DNA from: JAKFYM01 sp964612065
GTDB lineage: Bacteria > Bdellovibrionota > UBA1018 > CAIPTA01
Assembly (NCBI GenBank): GCA_964612065.1
Contig: CAZTCD010000063.1
Span: 1-23,903 of the forward strand
Reading direction: 5' to 3'
Length of the DNA stretch: 23,903 nt
The position numbers were made by a program, and so were the translations under genes. The notes under the pieces were generated by a model. The model saw only the letters and a program-made list of their open reading frames with translations. It was not told the DNA's origin and did not search any database. The first letter of the stretch is position 1. Each line of letters opens with the position of its first letter. Below are positions 1 through 7,419 of this stretch, piece by piece.

Positions 1-2
1 GA

Positions 3-398
3 ATGAAGAATCTCATCGTAGGCCTATGGACGATGGGGGCATTCATGTTTCTCGGATTCGTTCTCGTCTACTTGCGAGACTTCGCACCAAATGCTGCAGA
101 ATGGGCTGCGCAGTACGGAATCGGGAAGCATTTTGAAACTCGCTTGGCCCATGTTCATGGGACACTTTTCGGATTTCTGAATATCGTGATTGGATTCTTG
201 CTGTATCAGCTCCCAGTATGCGCTCGCGGAACAAAGATCGTATCGTGGTTGAGCTTGGGCGGCATTTTGATGCCTGTGGGAATCCTTGGGGAAGTCGTGC
301 TTGGAAGCTCTCCGGTTTTTGTTCTTCTGGGAGCCGTAAGCATGACGTTGGCGATGGTTTTGTATGGCTTTGCTCTCTTTAAGCACCGGAATGGTTGA
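3..398 (+). CDS. Small polytopic membrane protein, unknown function
   Basis: The 131-residue product is strongly hydrophobic, with about four membrane segments (roughly residues 3-24, 52-70, 78-98 and 103-125). A soluble-looking stretch between the first two ends in a His-Val-His pair (residues 50 and 52) just before helix 2, which could bind heme or metal; that is inference. I do not recognise the family. The ATG is only two bases inside the window, so its ribosome binding site cannot be judged and the real start could lie outside. It is followed after 71 bp by a c-type cytochrome gene and then another small membrane protein on the same strand, suggesting a three-gene redox or membrane operon. 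The reading frame is intact and ends in TGA. Confidence 0.7.
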   Translation: MKNLIVGLWTMGAFMFLGFVLVYLRDFAPNAAEWAAQYGIGKHFETRLAHVHGTLFGFLNIVIGFLLYQLPVCARGTKIVSWLSLGGILMPVGILGEVVLGSSPVFVLLGAVSMTLAMVLYGFALFKHRNG

Positions 399-469
399 GA
401 AAGGGCTTATATGGAAGAAACCTACTTCAATTCAAAGTCGGTCATGAAACAGAACGCAGGGGACCGCGC

Positions 470-1018
470 ATGAAAAATAAATTGGGCCTAGTTTCTTTGG
501 TGCTTTGGCTTTTAACAGTCGGAGTATTCGCGTTTTTTTTCGTAAGGGGAACAACGTCAGTTAGTACCGATCAAAGAAGATCCGTGAATTTGTCTCCAGT
601 CGAGAAGGATCTTGTTCTAGGTGAAATGCGCACAATGCTTAAAGCAATTAACGGCATGCTAGGGGCTTTGAGCGATGGTGATATGAGCAAGGCCGCTGAG
701 GCCGCTACTTCGGCAGGAATGGCGATGGCCGTAGACACCAGTCCGATATTGATGGCGAAGTTGCCATTGGATTTTAAAGAACTGGGAATGGGCACTCACA
801 AGGCATTTGATGAACTTTCCTCCGAAATCAAAAAGGGCGCGACTGTGCCTCAGGTTCTGGTAAAAATGCATCAGATCACAAACAGATGTATCGCTTGCCA
901 TGAGACAAACCGGCTTGGTTCTATCACTCCGAAGTTCGACGGGCTTACTGCACAATTTGCGTTTCATCGCTGGGATATGCCGACACCCCCCGGATTAAAC
1001 GGAAAAAATTCGCAATGA
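470..1018 (+). CDS. Monoheme c-type cytochrome, membrane-anchored or exported
   Basis: I place the start at ATG 470 rather than the longer option at 395, because AGGGGA precedes 470 at a suitable distance and the protein then opens with a signal/anchor (MKNKLG, then a hydrophobic run to about residue 28). The 182-residue product has one CxxCH heme site (Cys-Ile-Ala-Cys-His, about residues 139-143) after an alpha-helical region rich in Ala and Met, so it probably acts as a periplasmic electron carrier. A helical body followed by a late heme motif recalls the c'/c556 four-helix-bundle family, but about 39 residues follow the heme motif, more than is typical there, so the subfamily is uncertain. 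Its stop overlaps the start of the next gene (ATGA), implying translational coupling. Confidence 0.8.
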   Translation: MKNKLGLVSLVLWLLTVGVFAFFFVRGTTSVSTDQRRSVNLSPVEKDLVLGEMRTMLKAINGMLGALSDGDMSKAAEAATSAGMAMAVDTSPILMAKLPLDFKELGMGTHKAFDELSSEIKKGATVPQVLVKMHQITNRCIACHETNRLGSITPKFDGLTAQFAFHRWDMPTPPGLNGKNSQ

Positions 1019-1407
1019 TTAAATATCTGATTCCGGGTTTCATCGTTTTATTTGGCTTTATGACTCTTAGAGAGGGCGGTTCCGTTTTGTTTTTTGACGG
1101 AATTGCCAGGCAAGAGGCAGGAGCCTTTGTGCCCTTTGTTCTATGGTTCAATTTTCTGACGGGCATTGCGTTGGTGACGGTAGGAGTGGCTCTTTTCAGG
1201 AATGCGAAGTGGTCGTTCAGTGTTTCTGCTGTGGTGGCGGCGCTTTCTTTTCTGGTTTTGGCGGCGTTTTTGATTTTTGTGGCTTTTGGCGGACGGCATG
1301 AGGTCCGAACCTTGATTGCGATGCCGCTTCGAACCCTGATTTGGGTGGGGATCGCATATTGGTGTTCGCGAGTGCGGAAAAAGGAATTCAAAGGAGCATT
1401 AAAATAA
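1015..1407 (+). CDS. Small four-helix membrane protein, unknown function
   Basis: The 130-residue protein starts at an ATG that shares four bases with the stop of the upstream cytochrome gene, so the two are almost certainly co-translated. It has about four hydrophobic segments (about residues 3-18, 38-62, 69-93 and 100-117) and a basic C-terminal tail (Arg-Lys-Lys), suggesting an inner-membrane protein with a cytoplasmic C-terminus. I recognise no family motif or cofactor ligands. With the membrane protein at 3-398 it brackets the cytochrome c gene, so a role in anchoring or servicing that cytochrome is possible, but this is inference from position only. No clear terminator is seen before the convergent LuxR-type gene, 35 bp away. 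Confidence 0.75.
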   Translation: MIKYLIPGFIVLFGFMTLREGGSVLFFDGIARQEAGAFVPFVLWFNFLTGIALVTVGVALFRNAKWSFSVSAVVAALSFLVLAAFLIFVAFGGRHEVRTLIAMPLRTLIWVGIAYWCSRVRKKEFKGALK

Positions 1408-1442
1408 ACAAATTATATTTAATTTCTAGTTTTCAAGTTCGC

Positions 1443-1982
1443 TTAAAGATTCTCTTTTTCAAGATCGATCCTGGCCTCGCTAGGGCCCAGAAGATCTTCC
1501 AGGAAAAATGCCGCGAGTTCCGACCTGCCGGATAAGTTCGACTTCTCGTAGATGGCCGTGGACTGCGCCCGCGAGGTCTTTTCTGATGTCTTTCGGATCT
1601 CCGCGATTTCTTTAAGGCTCAATCCTTTCAAGAGAAGAAATGCGACCTCTTTCTCAGACGATGTGAGCTTCCACGAGACCAGCTGCCTTTCGATTTCTTG
1701 GGAGAGGCCTTCAATGTAGACTCTGGCTTGTTGTCGCCACTGTTCGGCCTCCGCCCGGAGGCGGCCCGATTTGAGAACTTCCGCCGTCAAGGATCGCTTC
1801 AGCGCGAACGAGCCTCTCAGCAGGAAAACGACGCCCGCGAGCGCGGCCAGCGCGACGAACCCTTCCGAAGCCAGATGCCACCAAGGAGCGCCCTCCCTGG
1901 AGTCAGTGATCAAGTCCGTTCCGACAAAGATGGCGGTTCCCGTGAGGATGGCTATTATAACCCAGCGTTCTCGGTTTTTCAT
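1443..1982 (-). CDS. Membrane-anchored LuxR-type HTH transcriptional regulator
   Basis: The 179-residue protein has two N-terminal membrane helices (about residues 7-24 and 38-56), a charged coiled-coil-like linker rich in Arg, Glu and Gln (about 60-100), and a C-terminal LuxR/GerE helix-turn-helix (about 106-165). The HTH is visible as LTSSEKEVAFLLLKGLSLKE followed by a recognition helix and a variant of the usual C-terminal helix. There is no receiver domain, so it is not a standard response regulator; membrane tethering suggests it senses the envelope or its neighbour. It starts 12 bp after the stop of the cytochrome b561-like gene on the same strand, so the two probably form an operon. 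AAGG lies upstream of its ATG. Target genes are unknown; the repeats at 2796-2844 are a natural candidate. Confidence 0.8.
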   Translation of the reverse strand: MKNRERWVIIAILTGTAIFVGTDLITDSREGAPWWHLASEGFVALAALAGVVFLLRGSFALKRSLTAEVLKSGRLRAEAEQWRQQARVYIEGLSQEIERQLVSWKLTSSEKEVAFLLLKGLSLKEIAEIRKTSEKTSRAQSTAIYEKSNLSGRSELAAFFLEDLLGPSEARIDLEKENL

Positions 1983-1994
1983 GCAGCCGCCTTT

Positions 1995-2735
1995 CTAATC
2001 GTCGTCATCCTCGTGCTCGGCACCTTCCTTTGTGGTTCCCTGATGGTCCGCGGAATCACTCTCTCCGAGCTGGAGTTCTACACCAAAGACATTGGTCGTT
2101 GCCTGGGCGGCATCGTAGTTCTTATAGATGTGAAAGGCAAATAGGCCAATGATTCCCATCATTCCCATAGCAACCCATCGGTGGGAGCTCGCTATCGGTG
2201 ACGCTCCCTCTTCGTTGTCCTTCTTTCCATTGATCATACTGAGGGCGATTCCATCTCGGTGACGAAGGCTATGCAGAACGACGCCTGCGACGTGCGCAAC
2301 CGCGACAAAAGCGAAGGCATTCGCCATCAGCTCATGGATGTCTTCAAAGGCCTCTTTTTGGCCGGACGCCATGAGGTAGCCGGTGACGCCAAGCCCGAGC
2401 GCGAGACCGATCATTACGACCGCCGCCCAGGCCGACGCCGGGTTGTGTGCGAAGTACGTTCGCCCTTTCGTGCTAAAGATTTCGCGGAAGTACTCAATTA
2501 GCCGCAAGGGGTTTAGTGGGAACGATGAAAAGCGGGCATAGCGAGATCCAATGATTCCCCAAACCACACGAAGCAGTGTTGTGACGAATAGGGTCATTCC
2601 CAACAGCATATGCTGAGAAAACCATGGGGATTCATCATCGATCAGCTTTGTGATCGCAAAGGCAGCGATGAAGAGTCCGGCAAACAGCCAGTGAAAGAGT
2701 CTTGTAGGTAGATCGTAAACTTTTGCTTTGTCCAT
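1995..2735 (-). CDS. Cytochrome b561-family (Ni,Fe-hydrogenase cytochrome b-like) membrane protein
   Basis: I choose the ATG at 2735 because GGGAGG lies at the right distance before it; an alternative start 24 bases upstream has no such site. The 246-residue protein matches the bacterial cytochrome b561 pattern (PF01292-like). A first helix carries a His in RLFHWLFAG, a second His lies in SQHMLLG, and a later pair of helices carries IHELM and further His residues. These His residues probably bind two b-hemes, allowing electron transfer between the quinone pool and a periplasmic partner. It has an extra C-terminal membrane segment (about residues 190-208) and an acidic tail ending in EHEDDDD, which is unusual. 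It is co-directional with the downstream LuxR-type gene and divergent from a PepSY-like gene, a common partner of such cytochromes. Confidence 0.85.
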   Translation of the reverse strand: MDKAKVYDLPTRLFHWLFAGLFIAAFAITKLIDDESPWFSQHMLLGMTLFVTTLLRVVWGIIGSRYARFSSFPLNPLRLIEYFREIFSTKGRTYFAHNPASAWAAVVMIGLALGLGVTGYLMASGQKEAFEDIHELMANAFAFVAVAHVAGVVLHSLRHRDGIALSMINGKKDNEEGASPIASSHRWVAMGMMGIIGLFAFHIYKNYDAAQATTNVFGVELQLGESDSADHQGTTKEGAEHEDDDD

Positions 2736-2912
2736 GAGGCCTCCCTTTACATGTCTCAATAATGGGTCTCACCCAAGGTTTTGGCTATGGGGCAAATGCC
2801 CAATGGCTAGTAAAAACAATGCCTTAAGGCTTATGCCCAATGGCCAAATCGAGCCTTCGGAAGCATCTTTAGTGAAAGGGCAACGGTGCCCCAATCAACC
2901 AAGGAGTGTTCT
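2736..2912. promoter_or_regulatory. Divergent promoter region with direct repeats and short palindromes
   Basis: This 177-bp spacer separates the b561-like gene (leftward) from the PepSY-like gene (rightward). It contains an exact 12-bp direct repeat ATGCCCAATGGC at 2796-2807 and 2833-2844, 37 bp start to start. The perfect palindrome GCCTTAAGGC lies between them at 2821-2830, and an inverted repeat GGGC-AAAT-GCCC at 2790-2801 overlaps the first copy. The clustering suggests an operator controlling both directions. I cannot place convincing -10/-35 hexamers. The regulator is unknown; the nearby LuxR-type gene is a candidate by position only. Confidence 0.5.
2796..2844. repeat. 12-bp direct repeat pair (ATGCCCAATGGC)
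   Basis: Identical copies lie at 2796-2807 and 2833-2844. A 12-mer pair anywhere in 24 kb would not be remarkable, but two exact copies 37 bp apart in a divergent promoter region are unlikely by chance. A spacing of 37 bp is about 3.5 helical turns, which would put the copies on opposite faces of the helix. Confidence 0.6.
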
Positions 2913-3173
2913 ATGAGAATCGTAACAATACTGACCGCCCTGCCGCTTTTGATGAGTGCTCCGGCATTCGCCAAAAAGTCCTGCACGGATGAGCCCAAAT
3001 CCAAGTGGATGACTGAGGAGGCCTTCAAGAAGAAGGTCACGGACGAGGGTTATAAGATCAGAAAGTTCAAGCAACCCGGCACTTGCTACGAAATCTACGG
3101 AACTGACAAAGACGGAAACGATGTCGAGATCTATTTCAATCCCGTGGACGGGAGCATCGTGACAAAAAAGTGA
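2913..3173 (+). CDS. Secreted PepSY-like domain protein
   Basis: The ATG at 2913 is preceded by AAGGAG at ideal spacing, and the protein opens with a classic signal peptide cleaved near Ala-Phe-Ala-Lys (about residue 19), so I prefer it to an upstream start at 2886. The mature part is about 67 residues: a short N-terminal Cys-containing stretch, then the pattern seen in periplasmic PepSY-like proteins (WMTEEAFKKKV, GYKIRKFK, CYEIYGTDKDGNDVEIYFNP, then VDGSIV). Two Cys residues (in KKSCTDE and GTCYEIY) could form a disulfide. Such proteins are often encoded beside cytochrome b561-type genes, as here, where it is divergent from one. A role as a small periplasmic accessory or inhibitor-like domain is inferred. 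Confidence 0.8.
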   Translation: MRIVTILTALPLLMSAPAFAKKSCTDEPKSKWMTEEAFKKKVTDEGYKIRKFKQPGTCYEIYGTDKDGNDVEIYFNPVDGSIVTKK

Positions 3174-3181
3174 AATCGAAT

Positions 3182-3203
3182 GCGGGGGGCCGTGGCCCCC
3201 CGC
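3182..3203. terminator. Strong GC hairpin between PepSY-like gene and next gene
   Basis: GCGGGGGGCC at 3182-3191 and GGCCCCCCGC at 3194-3203 form a perfect 10-bp stem with a minimal loop, 8 bp after the PepSY stop codon. No T-tract follows, so it is not a canonical intrinsic terminator. It may stabilise the upstream message or give partial termination before the small gene at 3230. Confidence 0.5.
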
Positions 3204-3229
3204 CGCCCATCTCCTGAGGAGCGAGCAGT

Positions 3230-3412
3230 ATGCTGATAGCAATTTTTTTGGGTGTGTTTGGAATCTGGGTAGCTTTTCTGACCGCGATTCAGGTTTCTCT
3301 TGAAGGGGGTTGGAAACGCAAGAGAGGGGGCGAAGCGCCTCGTGTTCAAGTGAACCCCTCTGTTAAGCAGGTCTTCAGAGATCTTTGGAAGGAGATCTTG
3401 AAAGGGGCGTAA
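3230..3412 (+). CDS. Small single-helix membrane protein
   Basis: The 60-residue product has one N-terminal hydrophobic segment (about residues 2-22) followed by a basic cytoplasmic-looking tail (Lys-Arg-Lys-Arg, then an amphipathic region). GGAG precedes the ATG, which supports a real gene. It lies downstream of the PepSY-like gene beyond a strong hairpin and converges with the second b561-like gene 20 bp away. I do not recognise the family. It may be a small subunit or assembly factor for the adjacent cytochromes, but this is inference from position. Confidence 0.6.
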   Translation: MLIAIFLGVFGIWVAFLTAIQVSLEGGWKRKRGGEAPRVQVNPSVKQVFRDLWKEILKGA

Positions 3413-3432
3413 GGCATCAGGCAAGGCGCCGC

Positions 3433-4086
3433 TTAATCTTCAGATTTTCCGCCGTGGATCATATCTGAAATGATCCCCTGATCCTTGCAATTTTCCGCAA
3501 TTACGATTCCGATGATATGACCAGCAATAAAGACGACAAAGAACCACATCATGAATTCATGAATACTCTTAATTGTACCGCCAAAGTCACTTGATAACCC
3601 GATTTCTGTTTTGAAAGTCATCAGAATGCCCGTAACAACCATTAGCATCGTCACGATATAGAAAACTGCGTATCCGATCTTAACAAAAGCGAAATGGAGT
3701 GCCTCACCTCGTTCCTGAATCGGAATGCGTTTGATGCCCAGGGCGCTCTTTATGGCGGAAACGCTTGGGAACTGTCTTTCAATAAATAGTGCGATCAGCA
3801 CTCTTGCTAGCAATAGAGCGCTTAGAATGTATCCCAAGTAAATATGCCATTCCCATAAAGGGTTACGGATGGCAACAGCGATTTCCTTCGCCAATCCGGG
3901 AGTAATCTGGATTCCAGCCGCCCCTAATTTTTCTTCAATCAAAACGGAATTTATGCGCCAACTCAGGAATGTCTTTCTAATGAGTACGGTTGCCAGGAGT
4001 GCCAAGATCACTACAAAATTTGACCAGTGCCAGAGCCGAAGACAGAGGGGTTGGTATTTCTTGAAACTGAATTTTGAAACTGTCAT
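3433..4086 (-). CDS. Second cytochrome b561-family membrane protein
   Basis: The 217-residue protein is a cytochrome b561-like integral membrane protein with about four helices. Probable heme-ligand His residues lie in LRLWHWSNF (helix 1), WEWHIYLGY (helix 2), SIHEFMMWF and FIAGHIIGI (last helix region). It ends in a short charged tail (DMIHGGKSED) that resembles the end of the helical core in the other b561-like protein (SMINGKK). It probably moves electrons across the membrane to or from quinone. It lies leftward, downstream of the MBL-fold RNase gene after a 54-bp gap that holds a small CCGCG-AG-CGCGG hairpin (4107-4118). AGAGAGGA precedes its ATG. Two different b561 genes within 2 kb suggest a dedicated electron-transfer module. 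Confidence 0.85.
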   Translation of the reverse strand: MTVSKFSFKKYQPLCLRLWHWSNFVVILALLATVLIRKTFLSWRINSVLIEEKLGAAGIQITPGLAKEIAVAIRNPLWEWHIYLGYILSALLLARVLIALFIERQFPSVSAIKSALGIKRIPIQERGEALHFAFVKIGYAVFYIVTMLMVVTGILMTFKTEIGLSSDFGGTIKSIHEFMMWFFVVFIAGHIIGIVIAENCKDQGIISDMIHGGKSED

Positions 4087-4140
4087 GAGCTAAGATCCTC
4101 TCTTTGCCGCGAGCGCGGAGCATACCAATATTAAAGCAGT

Positions 4141-5514
4141 TTAGTGCAGATGAAATTCCTGCCCATGTTCAGGGACTAAGGCTCGCAGACCCAGCTCCTC
4201 TTCGATGCGATGGCGAAGGGCATCGGCCGCTTCCGGCTCGCCATGGGTTACGAAAACTCTCTTCGGCTTGCGCTTCAAGGCCGAAATCCATTTAAGAATC
4301 CCGTCCGCATCCGCGTGGGCCGAAAACGTCTCGAGATTTACGAGCTCCGCCCTTATCGGCCAATACTGGCCGTGGATCTTAACCTGTTCCGCTCCGCGCA
4401 CCATGAGGTCTCCGCGAGTTCCCCCCGCCTGAAATCCCACGAACAGGATCGTGTTTTTCGGGTCCGGCGCAATCGATTTCAAGTGATGGAGAACTCTTCC
4501 GCCCGTGGCCATACCGCTCGCCGCGATAATAACCGCAGGCTCGGTTCTGGCGTTTAGCGCTTTGGATTCCTCTGGAGTGCCCACGACTCGAACGGATTTC
4601 CAGAGGGAGTTCAGCTCCGCCTCGCTGATTTTCAGCTCATCCATATGTGCCGCGAAGGCTTTGTTTGCCTCTGCGGCCATGGGGCTATTGAGATAAACCG
4701 GCAAGTCGCGCGGGATCTGTCCCGCTTCTTTCAGGCGATGGACGTAGTAGAGAATGAGTTGCGCGCGGCCGACGGCAAACGATGGGATCAAGACGATTCC
4801 TTTCCGTTGAATCGTGCGAGTGATGATCTCCCTCAGCTCTTCTTGCGGATCGCGATCGGGATGTTTTCTATTTCCATAAGTGGATTCGACAACGAGTTCG
4901 TCGGCGGCGTTCGGAATTTCGGGATCGCGAACCATCGGATCATTACTGCGACCCAGGTCGCCCGAGAAGATGATTGAGCCCCCTTCTGTCTTTACGCGAA
5001 CGCTCGCCGCCCCCAACAAATGCCCGGCAGGAAAGAACTGAAACTCGAAAGTGCCGAGACCACCTTTTGAGACTTGAGTGACCGCCCCCCAAGGAACGGA
5101 CTTAAAATACTTCAGCGACTCTTTTGCATCGTCCATCGTATAGAGCGGAAGTGCGGGATGATGCTTGGAAAAACCGTGCAGGTTGGCGAACCTCGCCTCC
5201 TCCTCCTGAAGGAAGCCAGAATCCGGAAGCATGATCTCGCAAAGATCCGCGGTGGGCGGCGTGGTAAATATCGGTCTTCGATATCCGTTCTTCACCAGAA
5301 GCGGAACGTAGCCGCTGTGGTCGATATGGGCATGGGTCAGGACAACTGCATCAAGCTTTTCAAGGTTTACGGGGAACGGGTCCCGGTTCTTCAGGCGAAG
5401 ATTCTTGAATCCCTGGAAAAGCCCGCAGTCGAGCAAGATTTTTGTCTCCCCGTGCGAGAGCAGATATCGGGATCCGGTGACAGTGCCAGAAGCCCCGAGG
5501 AACTGAATTTTCAT
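4141..5514 (-). CDS. Metallo-beta-lactamase fold RNA-processing exonuclease (beta-CASP family)
   Basis: I choose ATG 5514 over an upstream start because GGGAGG precedes it and the homologous region begins at once (MKIQFLGASGTVTGSRY). The 457-residue protein carries the MBL zinc motif HAHIDH (residues 61-66), further ligands in PAGHLLGA (His165) and FSGDLGR (Asp186), and the beta-CASP part with VESTYGNR, SGMATGGR, FSAHADADG and a final VTHGEPEAA. This is the pattern of CPSF73-like/YsgA-like prokaryotic RNases that cut or trim RNA in the cytoplasm using two zinc ions. Length and motif set look complete. It is divergent from the ribosome hibernation factor gene at 5670, which fits RNA and translation control in stress, but RNA substrates cannot be told from sequence. 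Confidence 0.9.
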   Translation of the reverse strand: MKIQFLGASGTVTGSRYLLSHGETKILLDCGLFQGFKNLRLKNRDPFPVNLEKLDAVVLTHAHIDHSGYVPLLVKNGYRRPIFTTPPTADLCEIMLPDSGFLQEEEARFANLHGFSKHHPALPLYTMDDAKESLKYFKSVPWGAVTQVSKGGLGTFEFQFFPAGHLLGAASVRVKTEGGSIIFSGDLGRSNDPMVRDPEIPNAADELVVESTYGNRKHPDRDPQEELREIITRTIQRKGIVLIPSFAVGRAQLILYYVHRLKEAGQIPRDLPVYLNSPMAAEANKAFAAHMDELKISEAELNSLWKSVRVVGTPEESKALNARTEPAVIIAASGMATGGRVLHHLKSIAPDPKNTILFVGFQAGGTRGDLMVRGAEQVKIHGQYWPIRAELVNLETFSAHADADGILKWISALKRKPKRVFVTHGEPEAADALRHRIEEELGLRALVPEHGQEFHLH

Positions 5515-5618
5515 GTCGCTCCTCCCTTTTAAGTTCTGGTGTTCAATTTGCAAAATATTGATCGTCGAACCGTTCTCGGCCATCGATCAAAGGAGCGTCC
5601 GCTTTTTGTGGTGCGCCT

Positions 5619-5627
5619 TGCTATAAT
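5619..5627 (+). promoter_or_regulatory. Extended -10 promoter of the hibernation factor gene
   Basis: TGC followed by a perfect TATAAT (5622-5627) forms an extended -10 element, 42 bp before the ATG at 5670. No good -35 hexamer lies 16-18 bp upstream, which fits an extended -10 promoter. Transcription would start near 5634, leaving a leader of about 35 nt containing the GGAGG ribosome binding site. Confidence 0.65.
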
Positions 5628-5669
5628 TACCGCCCCGAACTAACAAGGAATCTGCTTTTTGGAGGATTT

Positions 5670-6056
5670 ATGCAACTTTTCATCCAGTTTCCAGATTTTT
5701 CAAACACGGCCTCAATCGATAAGTATATCGAGCGTCGCTTGAAGACTCTTCAGCGCCGGCTTGACGCTCGTTTCGAGAGTCCCACGATTACTCTTCGTGG
5801 TTCGGTGCTGGGGCGTAAATCGGACGGCAAGCCGAAGTCCTTCGAAGCAGAACTCTTGGTGAAAGTACCCAAGTCCAAAACGCCATTTGTTGCAAAGAAA
5901 AGGAGCTCGGATTTTCGTTCGGCCTTAAGTGATGCAGCCGACGCCATGGAGACTATTCTTCGCCGTGATAGCGAAAAGTCGGAGCGAAGCCGGAAAACGC
6001 TAGGCAAGTCCCTCTACCCAGTTCGTAAAGTAAAGCGCAATGCAAAGCTTCCTTAG
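5670..6056 (+). CDS. Ribosome hibernation promoting factor, short HPF/RaiA type
   Basis: The 128-residue protein matches the sigma-54 modulation/HPF-YfiA family. It starts with a beta strand (MQLFIQF), has a helix with IDKYIERRLKTLQRRL, a strand pair around ITLRGSV and FEAELLVKVP, and a second helix with ALSDAADAMETILRRD, then a basic tail (KTLGKSLYPVRKVKRNAK). These proteins bind the 30S decoding region and inactivate or dimerise ribosomes in stationary phase. It lacks the long-form C-terminal dimerisation domain. TTGGAGGATTT before the ATG is a strong ribosome binding site, and an extended -10 promoter lies upstream. Next to two ion antiporters and universal stress proteins, it suggests a stress block. 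Confidence 0.85.
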   Translation: MQLFIQFPDFSNTASIDKYIERRLKTLQRRLDARFESPTITLRGSVLGRKSDGKPKSFEAELLVKVPKSKTPFVAKKRSSDFRSALSDAADAMETILRRDSEKSERSRKTLGKSLYPVRKVKRNAKLP

Positions 6057-6062
6057 GACGTT

Positions 6063-6452
6063 ATGGGTGCATTAGTTATTGGAGTCTATGAACCACTTCT
6101 GATCGCTTTTCTTCTCGTCACTGGTTTTTCGTGGCTCGTGATCATCGTAAAGCGTTGGAGTAAGGGCTTCCGTCAGCAGCATCTTCTCTACCTTGGACTC
6201 ACATCAGCGATTGCCGTGGGATTGTTCTACGGAGTTCACTTGGAGCGAGTCGCGAGGCTTCAGCCGGTCGACTCGGCGTTTCCCGTTAGCGTCCAGATTT
6301 TGCTTTTGTCCCTTAAAGTCGCCGCGGCATTATGGGCCGTCGCATGGGTCGTGAAACGAAAGCGGGCTGATTTGGATCTTCGTGCGCTGCACCGTACCGG
6401 CGCCGCTCTGAACACAGCGACTTTTCTTGGCGCCATTTTCACCTTGGTCTGA
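6063..6452 (+). CDS. Small polytopic membrane protein, unknown
   Basis: The 129-residue protein has about four hydrophobic segments (about residues 7-28, 40-56, 75-95 and 111-128) separated by basic loops (KRWSKGFRQQ, VKRKRADLD). It begins 6 bp after the HPF stop with AGGA upstream, so it is probably co-transcribed with HPF. I recognise no domain. The positive loops between helices suggest both termini face the periplasm or outside, but this is weak. A function linked to dormancy or membrane energetics is suggested only by position. Confidence 0.65.
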   Translation: MGALVIGVYEPLLIAFLLVTGFSWLVIIVKRWSKGFRQQHLLYLGLTSAIAVGLFYGVHLERVARLQPVDSAFPVSVQILLLSLKVAAALWAVAWVVKRKRADLDLRALHRTGAALNTATFLGAIFTLV

Positions 6453-6526
6453 TCCCGAATGAATTGAGAGCCGAGTATCGGCTTTAAGCGCTTGAAGAAA
6501 CTGGTCTTTTTCTGTATCTTCCGCCA

Positions 6527-7414
6527 ATGATTTCCGCACTGGTGGCAGTAGATCCAACCTCCGAAAAGGGAAAAAGCTTCGACCGCTTCTCGGCCGTAGT
6601 GCGTCTTTTTCAGCAAAAGGAAATTCTCTCCAGGACCTCGATCGTATCCGCAATCCACGCCTCCCTTTATGCCGTGCCTTTTAGCTGGTACCGCGAAATG
6701 AAGGGGAAGTTTGCCAAGGAGGCTCTCGAAGCCATTGAAAAGGCGTGTACCGGGCATTTTGACTTTGATGGCGCCAGAGTGCTTCAGTCCGATGTGTCTT
6801 CGAATGAAGGGCTGGTGTCGAGGTTGGCAAGTTACGGCCGACGTGGCGGGCACGATCTACTCGTGGTTTCCAGTAACGAGAGAACCGGCCTTCCGCATTG
6901 GATTCTGGGAAGTTTTTCTGAAACGGCGGCGCTTACGGCCGCGATGCCCGTGCTTGTGATCAAGCCCCATCTTACGGAGGTAGATTTCCCAAGTGAAGCA
7001 CGCATCGTGGTCACAGTCGACGCTGCGGCTCCACCCTCTAAAAAAGCGCTACAGTGGATCGGAAAGCTGGCAAAAAGCGCCAGTGCCCACGTTCATCTTG
7101 TCTACGTCGAGCCACGCCCACGCCCCTTGGTTGACTCACTTCAGAAGCGGCAACCCAAAAACCTCGCCGAAGGGATCATGAAGGGGATCTCGCATGAGCT
7201 TCGCAAGGCGGGGGTTCAAAGCACAGTTGAGATCTTAAGCGAGTCGAAATCCATCGCGCACACGATTGTTGGTCTGGCGGAAGTTCGGAAAGCATGGCTA
7301 ACGATCACCATAAGCGCGGAGCGATCATCCCTGAGAAAGCTTCTCCTTGGTTCCACGGCAAGGCGTATTCTCTCTTTGACTGAGCGGCCCTTTCTCAGCC
7401 TGCGCATAGGTTAA
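6527..7414 (+). CDS. Tandem-domain universal stress protein
   Basis: The 295-residue protein contains two UspA-like domains. The first (about residues 1-147) ends in GSFSETAALTAAMPVLVIK and the second (about 155-295) in LLGSTARRILSLTERPFLSL, the usual G-S/T-x-xxxxxx-PV signature near the C-terminus of each domain. The N-terminal motif is atypical (MISALVAVDPTS). UspA proteins bind nucleotides and help cells survive stress; the exact role is unknown. It clearly resembles the second USP at 11743-12783 (shared LLGSTA-R-L-RP segment), so the two are paralogues. It precedes the antiporter gene by 5 bp, suggesting co-expression and possibly coupling of ion transport to stress. Confidence 0.85.
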   Translation: MISALVAVDPTSEKGKSFDRFSAVVRLFQQKEILSRTSIVSAIHASLYAVPFSWYREMKGKFAKEALEAIEKACTGHFDFDGARVLQSDVSSNEGLVSRLASYGRRGGHDLLVVSSNERTGLPHWILGSFSETAALTAAMPVLVIKPHLTEVDFPSEARIVVTVDAAAPPSKKALQWIGKLAKSASAHVHLVYVEPRPRPLVDSLQKRQPKNLAEGIMKGISHELRKAGVQSTVEILSESKSIAHTIVGLAEVRKAWLTITISAERSSLRKLLLGSTARRILSLTERPFLSLRIG

Positions 7415-7419
7415 ACCCG

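Noticed and set aside
945..1391. 148-codon minus-strand frame opposite the small membrane protein
   Set aside because: Lys/Thr-rich antisense of hydrophobic codons; the plus frame is coupled by ATGA to the cytochrome gene.
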